Under the pieces are notes generated by a model. That model was given only the letters and a program-made list of their open reading frames with translations. It had not been told where the DNA came from and made no database searches. A stretch of DNA of 19,017 bases, from contig CAIXMD010000277.1 of NCBI GenBank assembly GCA_903920415.1, positions 1 through 19,017 on the forward strand, read 5' to 3'. The translations under genes were made by a program, and so were the position numbers. The stretch's first letter is position 1. Every line of letters starts with the position of its first letter. Shown here one piece after another: positions 14,689 through 19,017 of the stretch. This DNA is from an uncultured Desulfomonile sp. GTDB lineage: Bacteria > Desulfobacterota > Desulfomonilia > Desulfomonilales > Desulfomonilaceae.

Positions 14689-15678
14689 TCACTCGGCTTT
14701 CCTGTACACGTTGAGACCGATCTTTTCCTCTCGCCCGAAAACCAACTGATTCCCTTCTGTCGAGGCTACAATTGTCGTTTTTCCAGACTTCGACGCACCA
14801 AACTCCTTTGAAAGATCTACCGTAATTTGGAGCACGTCTTTGTCTAGATCCATTTCCACATTCTTGAATGTCTTGCGTCTCCCTTTCAGAGGCTTCTTTG
14901 AGTCTTGTCTGTAAATGTTTAACCCTATTTTTTCATCGCGCCCCGCAAGGGACTTGTTTCCTTCCGTCGATGCTACGATCCTAGTCTTTCCCGATTTAGA
15001 CGGCCCGAATTCCTTTGAAAGGTCTATCAAAATACTTAAAATATTTCCATCGATATGCATTTCCACATTCTTCATCCCACCTTGCCTCAATTTACCCACA
15101 ATTTTTTTGGGGGATCGGATCTCCGTAGCAGCAACTGTTTTCAGTGGTTCAATCATTACTCCCGGCATCTCGGAGTCATCTCGATTTCCTGTGGGCAGTT
15201 CGATTACTGCACAGGTTTCGCTCAACAAAAGAGCCCTTATATCTTGATCGACTTCTGCAAGAGCATCTAGATCACGCTCCCTAAGTTCTGCGCAGTTCGG
15301 ATGAAATTCTCCCAGCCTTGACCACAACTCCGAAGAACCTCCTCCGGGGACCTCTTCCAAGATTTTTAGAGCATCGCGAACAAAAGTCCTGGCCTTGTGG
15401 ACATCCTGAAAAACAGCCTCGAAAGTCCTGATGATATCCATCACTTTTGCCATCTTTCTGGAATCTACCAGTCCTTTCTCGTGATCGGTAATAAGGTGTT
15501 TCCATTCCATGGGAGTCGGCTCACCTTCGATCCTGTAATAATTCCGGAAATCATCTGCGCCGATTGTAAACTCGAAACCGTCTTCAGTGCGGACTCTATA
15601 GGGTGATGTTGAGTCATCGATTAGTTCGACTAAAATCCCGGGATTCGAGCCCAAGAATTGCTGGTACAGCCTAGCCAT
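14689..15678 (-). CDS. Unrecognised protein with two tandem 55-residue SGKT/VASTEGN modules
   Basis: A 329-residue protein of unknown function. Residues 1-50 look like a small beta-rich domain (GILVELIDDSTSPYRVRTED), 60-110 are helical (charged, EKGLVDSRKMAKVMDIIRTF), and 110-200 are linker-like with one Cys-containing patch. The end is two copies of one module, residues 203-257 and 272-326, 39 of 55 identical, each with EFGxSKSGKT, IVASTEGN and EKIGLN-Y-R. SKSGKT resembles a P-loop but lacks the leading glycine pattern, so nucleotide binding is doubtful. The module resembles small stand-alone proteins I recall from bacteria and phages, without known function. Start: the ATG at 15676-15678 lies 5 nt from AGGAG, with a promoter-like site just upstream. 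Reading on to 15921 would add 81 residues covering that promoter. No signal peptide or membrane segment. It diverges from meaB. Confidence 0.8.
   Translation of the reverse strand: MARLYQQFLGSNPGILVELIDDSTSPYRVRTEDGFEFTIGADDFRNYYRIEGEPTPMEWKHLITDHEKGLVDSRKMAKVMDIIRTFEAVFQDVHKARTFVRDALKILEEVPGGGSSELWSRLGEFHPNCAELRERDLDALAEVDQDIRALLLSETCAVIELPTGNRDDSEMPGVMIEPLKTVAATEIRSPKKIVGKLRQGGMKNVEMHIDGNILSILIDLSKEFGPSKSGKTRIVASTEGNKSLAGRDEKIGLNIYRQDSKKPLKGRRKTFKNVEMDLDKDVLQITVDLSKEFGASKSGKTTIVASTEGNQLVFGREEKIGLNVYRKAE
14701..14865 (-). repeat. Tandem protein module, copy B (C-terminal)
   Basis: Encodes residues 272-326 of the 329-residue protein. It aligns without gaps to copy A (39 of 55 residues identical). 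The centre, LSKEFGASKSGKT and IVASTEGN, is the most conserved; the DNA has drifted at third positions, so the duplication is not very recent. Confidence 0.9.
14908..15072 (-). repeat. Tandem protein module, copy A
   Basis: Encodes residues 203-257 of the same protein. It is separated from copy B by a basic 14-residue linker rich in Lys and Arg (QDSKKPLKGRRKTF). Confidence 0.9.
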
Positions 15679-15708
15679 CTGATCTCCTTTCAGCAAAGTA
15701 AGGCTCGC

Positions 15709-15737
15709 ATAATATAGCAGTGCGTCCCACAGGTCCA
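15709..15737 (-). promoter_or_regulatory. Candidate promoter of the tandem-module gene
   Basis: On the minus strand TGGACC (15732-15737), a 17-nt spacer and TATTAT (15709-15714, 5/6 to TATAAT). It lies about 30 nt upstream of the ATG at 15678, within the stretch that a longer start would make coding. Confidence 0.45.
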
Positions 15738-15814
15738 GAGTCGATGAACCGATATCCCAAAAAAAAATTGTGGAAATCCACAAAGGCGTCAATCGCTTAA
15801 AAAGGTTTTTAGTG

Positions 15815-15843
15815 TTGACATTCGAGCTTCCCGCTTCTACCAA
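15815..15843 (+). promoter_or_regulatory. Candidate promoter of meaB
   Basis: A perfect -35 hexamer TTGACA (15815-15820), a 17-nt spacer and a weak -10 TACCAA (15838-15843). It lies about 100 nt upstream of the meaB TTG start in the divergent gap. Confidence 0.4.
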
Positions 15844-15941
15844 TAGTCCGATGAAGCTGAGAAGCCCAGTAGGTGGCACATGATTTACCTGGCTTATCGG
15901 CAACCGCCTTAACAGTGCCATGAACGATAGGGGAAAGACCC

Positions 15942-16901
15942 TTGTTCGCTGAAAAGATTATACAGGGCGATATTCGGGCTACGGCCAGACTAATCCGTCT
16001 TATCGACGACGGAGATCAGCAGGTTTTTTCTGAATTGGCCAAACTGTATCTCCGCGCAGGCCATGCCCACGTGATCGGTTTCACCGGATCGCCGGGAGTA
16101 GGAAAATCCACTGTGGTGAATGCCATAGTCACGCGTTTTCGTCGGGATGGAAAAACTGTCGGAGTTCTCGCAATCGATCCCACGAGCCCATTCACAGGAG
16201 GAGCTATTCTTGGGGACAGGATCAGAATGCAGAAGCATTTCCTAGACGAGGGAGTGTTCATACGTTCTCTGGCTACCCGTGGCAAATTTGGAGGTCTAAC
16301 CCGCTCCACTGCAGATGCAGTTGTCGTTTTAGATGCCATGGGCAAAGACGTGATCATCATCGAGACTGTGGGAGTGGGACAGGATGAGGTGGATATTGCG
16401 CAAAACGCCCATACGACGGTGCTGATCACCATACCGGGAATGGGGGACGACATTCAGGCGATAAAAGCGGGGCTCATGGAGATCGGAGACCTGCTAGTGG
16501 TAAACAAGGCTGACCGTGAGGGCACGGGCAAGACCATTCGTGAGATGAGATTTATGTTGCAGATGTCATCGGAGCGTTACTCAGTGCTTGGATGGACCCC
16601 GCCGGTTATAGAAACAGTGGCCCTGCAGGAAACAGGGATTGACGAGCTGTACAGAGCGATCCTGGACCACCGACGCTATTTATTAGAGCACGGTCAAGAC
16701 AACCTGAAGCGGGTCGAGAAAATTCGGGTCCGTAACCAGTTGCTTGACCTCTTAAAAGAGGGGCTACTCGATGCGGCTCTGGCCAGGCTGGGAGGAATCA
16801 GAGGGCTGGATGAGCTTGTCGAACAGATAGCTATCAGGCAAACCGACCCCTACAAGGTGAGTTCCGACTTGACCGAAAAACTCCTGGGAGGTGCCCCTTG
16901 A
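15942..16901 (+). CDS. meaB: Methylmalonyl-CoA mutase-associated GTPase MeaB (ArgK family)
   Basis: A 319-residue G3E-family GTPase that chaperones adenosylcobalamin loading and protects methylmalonyl-CoA mutase from inactivation. Visible motifs: Walker A GSPGVGKS (49-56), DPTSPFTGGAILGDRIRM (79-96), RGKFGGLT (113-120), the switch II/Walker B segment ETVGVGQDEVD (141-151) and the guanine-specificity NKAD (188-191). The C-terminal helical dimerisation arm is present and the length is normal. Start: TTG at 15942, 8 nt after AGGGG (15929-15933). It implies B12-dependent methylmalonyl-CoA/succinyl-CoA interconversion (propionate or odd-chain metabolism); the mutase itself is not in the window. 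Its stop overlaps the start of the next gene by one base. The ArgK arginine-transport kinase label used for old homologues does not apply. Confidence 0.96.
   Translation: MFAEKIIQGDIRATARLIRLIDDGDQQVFSELAKLYLRAGHAHVIGFTGSPGVGKSTVVNAIVTRFRRDGKTVGVLAIDPTSPFTGGAILGDRIRMQKHFLDEGVFIRSLATRGKFGGLTRSTADAVVVLDAMGKDVIIIETVGVGQDEVDIAQNAHTTVLITIPGMGDDIQAIKAGLMEIGDLLVVNKADREGTGKTIREMRFMLQMSSERYSVLGWTPPVIETVALQETGIDELYRAILDHRRYLLEHGQDNLKRVEKIRVRNQLLDLLKEGLLDAALARLGGIRGLDELVEQIAIRQTDPYKVSSDLTEKLLGGAP
16886..16891 (+). promoter_or_regulatory. Ribosome binding site of the penicillin-acylase-family gene
   Basis: GGGAGG lies inside the end of meaB, 9 nt before the ATG at 16901. With the TGA/ATG overlap it fixes the start and suggests translational coupling. 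Confidence 0.75.
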
Positions 16902-19017
16902 TGAATCTTGCCAAGGCGTTACCCAGAATTGATATCGACCACGTTCAACTGATGCGGATTTTTACCGTAATTCCGGTCCTGCTGATCGTGTTGGCCGGAG
17001 CGGGAGCCCTGTGGATATATTTCTTCGTTTTTTCACTACTTCCCGAGGGGCAATCACTCGTAGAGACTCCAGGCCTGACTTCCAACGTGACAGTTGTGCG
17101 AGACGGAAACGGTGTTCCAGGAATTCTGGGCGACACAGAGGAAGATGTTGCTTTGGTTCTGGGATATGTGATGGCACAGGATCGGCTCTGGCAGATGGAC
17201 TACCTCCGTAGGGCAGGCCAGGGGAAGCTCGCGGAAATTCTGGGTCCTGACTATCTGGATGGCGACCACCTCATGAGGACCGTCAGAACTTCGCTAAAGG
17301 ATCACGAAAATCAGAAAAAACTCGGTGATCGAGAGAACAGATGGCTCGACAAATTTATTCAGGGGATAAACAGGTACATATCCAGTCACGCTGGAAAGCT
17401 TCCGGTGGAATTCTCTCTTCTGGAGTACAGCCCCGTACCTTTTTCGCAGGATGATGTCATGTCCATTCTGTATGCCTTAGCCTGGGAAACGTCAGCAGCG
17501 CCACGTGTAGACCCGGTCATGAGCCGAATCATGGGGCGACTGGGCAAGAATCGGGCCCAGGAACTGTTTCCCACTGACCCTGCTGCGCCTTGTGCCGAAG
17601 TGGCCTCCGATCTGTTGGGGTGGGAACCTAAGGGAATTCTTTTTTCTTCTCCAATCACAAGCCGAGCCCTTATGCGCGTTCCTGGTTTTCGTGGAGGCTG
17701 CGGATGGGCGGTGAGCCCTACCATGAGCCGCAGCGGAAAGTCTTTGACAAGCTCATGTTTCTATCAGGCCCTTACGGCACCGGGCTTCTGGTATAGAGCG
17801 CGGCTGGTTGCCGGAGATTTTCATCTTTCAGGTGCATTCATTCCGGGTGTACCATTGTCAATGGTGGGGAGTAACCAGCGGTTGACCTGGGGCTGCTTTT
17901 CTGCACCTGTAGATGATGCAGACCTCTATATAGAAAGGTTGGATTCTGATGGAGCTAAGGGCTACTTCCGGGTGGATCGCTGGAGAAAGATCGATGAAAT
18001 CAGCGAGAGGTACCGTGTTAAGGGGGGGGCATCCGTTTCCCGTTCAATACTACTGACTGATTTGGGACCGATTGTGTCTGATGTGAATCAAGCGCGAGTT
18101 CTTTCCTTCCGGTGGACCGGTCAGGAGGGTCTTGGTCTTTTTCCGGCTTTTTTTAACGTGAACAGGGCTTCCAACGAAAACGAACTCAAGACCGCTTTGA
18201 AGGGTTTGATCGCCCCTTGTCTGAACGTAGTATGGGCAGACGAGGAGAGCAACTACGGAATTCAAAACGCCGGGAAAATCCCTATTCGGCCCCCGGGAAG
18301 TGACGGCATAGTTCCTATGCCTGCCTGGACAGGCGCGCATGACTGGCGTGGATTTATACCATTTGATGAACTTCCCTCCCATACCAACAACAAGGATGGT
18401 ATTGCGATCACCGCTGACGGGCGCCCCGGCGGTCCGGATTATCCCTTTTTGGTGAGCTGCTATTGGAACGATGATTCCAGGTATGAGCGGATCAAAGAAT
18501 TACTTGGCGAAACACAGAAGCATCACCCGGAAAGTTTTTCAAAGATCCAGAGCGATACGTGTTCACCTCTTGCAAGAGTTCTAGCTCCCATCATCATTGA
18601 TGCAGTCTCAAGGCATGGCAAGCTGGATCTTCCCGAGGAAAAGGCACTACGAAGTCTTCGGTCCTGGGATTTTCAGATGAGCAGGGAGTCTTCCGGAGCA
18701 GCAGTTTTCGGCTTAGTGTACCAGTCCATAGTAGAGGACTTGCTGTTGAGAGCCTTGGGGAATGATCTTTACACAGGCTTCACTGCTTTTCCTCCTTTGG
18801 CATCAAGGCTCGTGAGAAGAATATTTATAGAGAATCGCAAAGAATGGTTGGGAAACGTAGATCCTACGCTGATTCTTGCTGACAGCTTTCGGAAGGCGAT
18901 CACCCGAGGTAAGAATCTGATGGGAGAAGACCCTAAAATATGGAAATGGGGTGAGGTCCACACCACTGTTTTTCGACACCCCGTGTCGGGACGATCAAGA
19001 TTCCTTGAGGCACTCTA
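16901..19017 (+). CDS. Penicillin-acylase-family (S45) protein, membrane-anchored, 3'-partial, atypical active site
   Basis: The frame stays open from the ATG at 16901 to the right edge: 705 codons with no stop seen. A membrane segment (about 20-46) serves as anchor or uncleaved signal. Family landmarks: the alpha-chain segment VLGYVMAQDRLWQMDYLRR (85-103); the start of the beta-chain region CGWAVSPTMSRSGKSL (267-282); TAPGFWYRARL; SGAFIPGVPLSMVGSNQRLTWG; and NVVWADEESNYGIQNAGKIP. Normal members are N-terminal-nucleophile amidases that self-cleave before the Ser of SNxW. Here that site reads Gly-Gly-Cys-Gly-Trp (265-269): the Ser position is Gly266 and a Cys follows at 267. The downstream ANDPH motif is also replaced (SSCFY). 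It may be a Cys-nucleophile variant or catalytically dead. It is coupled to meaB by a 1-nt overlap, though no biochemical link is obvious. It is periplasm-facing by family analogy; substrate unknown. Confidence 0.88.
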   Translation, partial: MNLAKALPRIDIDHVQLMRIFTVIPVLLIVLAGAGALWIYFFVFSLLPEGQSLVETPGLTSNVTVVRDGNGVPGILGDTEEDVALVLGYVMAQDRLWQMDYLRRAGQGKLAEILGPDYLDGDHLMRTVRTSLKDHENQKKLGDRENRWLDKFIQGINRYISSHAGKLPVEFSLLEYSPVPFSQDDVMSILYALAWETSAAPRVDPVMSRIMGRLGKNRAQELFPTDPAAPCAEVASDLLGWEPKGILFSSPITSRALMRVPGFRGGCGWAVSPTMSRSGKSLTSSCFYQALTAPGFWYRARLVAGDFHLSGAFIPGVPLSMVGSNQRLTWGCFSAPVDDADLYIERLDSDGAKGYFRVDRWRKIDEISERYRVKGGASVSRSILLTDLGPIVSDVNQARVLSFRWTGQEGLGLFPAFFNVNRASNENELKTALKGLIAPCLNVVWADEESNYGIQNAGKIPIRPPGSDGIVPMPAWTGAHDWRGFIPFDELPSHTNNKDGIAITADGRPGGPDYPFLVSCYWNDDSRYERIKELLGETQKHHPESFSKIQSDTCSPLARVLAPIIIDAVSRHGKLDLPEEKALRSLRSWDFQMSRESSGAAVFGLVYQSIVEDLLLRALGNDLYTGFTAFPPLASRLVRRIFIENRKEWLGNVDPTLILADSFRKAITRGKNLMGEDPKIWKWGEVHTTVFRHPVSGRSRFLEAL

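Noticed and set aside
15145..15170. SKSGKT in the tandem modules as a P-loop NTPase
   Set aside because: The GxxxxGK[ST] spacing is not met in a typical strand-loop-helix setting and no Walker B is evident; the motif itself lies within the two module copies (14701-14865 and 14908-15072).
15679..15921. 81-residue N-terminal extension of the tandem-module protein
   Set aside because: The ATG at 15678 has a strong ribosome site and a promoter-like element lies within the extension; the extension has no recognisable features.

Overview
The window looks like chromosomal DNA of an anaerobic Desulfobacterota-type bacterium (former Deltaproteobacteria, sulfate reducer or syntroph). This is inferred from gene content, not a database match. 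The indicators are a selenocysteine formate dehydrogenase, a membrane polyferredoxin regulator-like fusion, MeaB of the methylmalonyl-CoA mutase system, an acyl-CoA dehydrogenase with a companion kinase, and a ferritin-like di-iron protein. No tRNA, rRNA, CRISPR array, insertion sequence or phage gene was seen. Coding density is high, most starts have clear Shine-Dalgarno sites, and TTG/GTG starts are common.

Layout. (1) 1-1735, plus strand: the 3' part of a formate dehydrogenase alpha subunit, open at the left edge. An in-frame TGA at 74-76 is very probably selenocysteine, with a SECIS-like hairpin right behind it. (2) 1957-9802, minus strand, read right to left: mazG, an acyl-CoA dehydrogenase, an aminoglycoside-phosphotransferase-fold kinase, comM/yifB, and an 877-residue fusion of a cNMP-binding-fold domain, a degenerate sigma-54-activator ATPase and a NapH/NosR-like Fe-S membrane module. 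(3) 10115-13967, plus strand: a compact phoH (ybeZ) - 7TMR-HD phosphodiesterase - ybeY operon for RNA/ribosome maturation and probable cyclic-di-AMP turnover. (4) 14027-15678, minus strand: a rubrerythrin-like protein and an unrecognised protein ending in two near-identical 55-residue modules. (5) 15942-19017, plus strand: meaB, coupled by a 1-nt overlap to a membrane-anchored penicillin-acylase-family protein that runs off the right edge and lacks the canonical catalytic serine.

How the genes may work together. The acyl-CoA dehydrogenase and kinase are the two halves of animal ACAD10/ACAD11 encoded as neighbours, which suggests 4-hydroxyacyl-CoA catabolism. MeaB points to propionate/methylmalonyl-CoA metabolism, and the formate dehydrogenase to formate oxidation or CO2 reduction. 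The fusion protein at 1957-4590 converges on the formate dehydrogenase gene and could be a redox-sensing or electron-transferring membrane protein, but any link between them is inference.

The items most worth a second look are the recoded TGA, the three-part membrane fusion, the kinase/dehydrogenase pair, the tandem 55-residue modules, and the penicillin acylase with Cys267 near the usual serine position.
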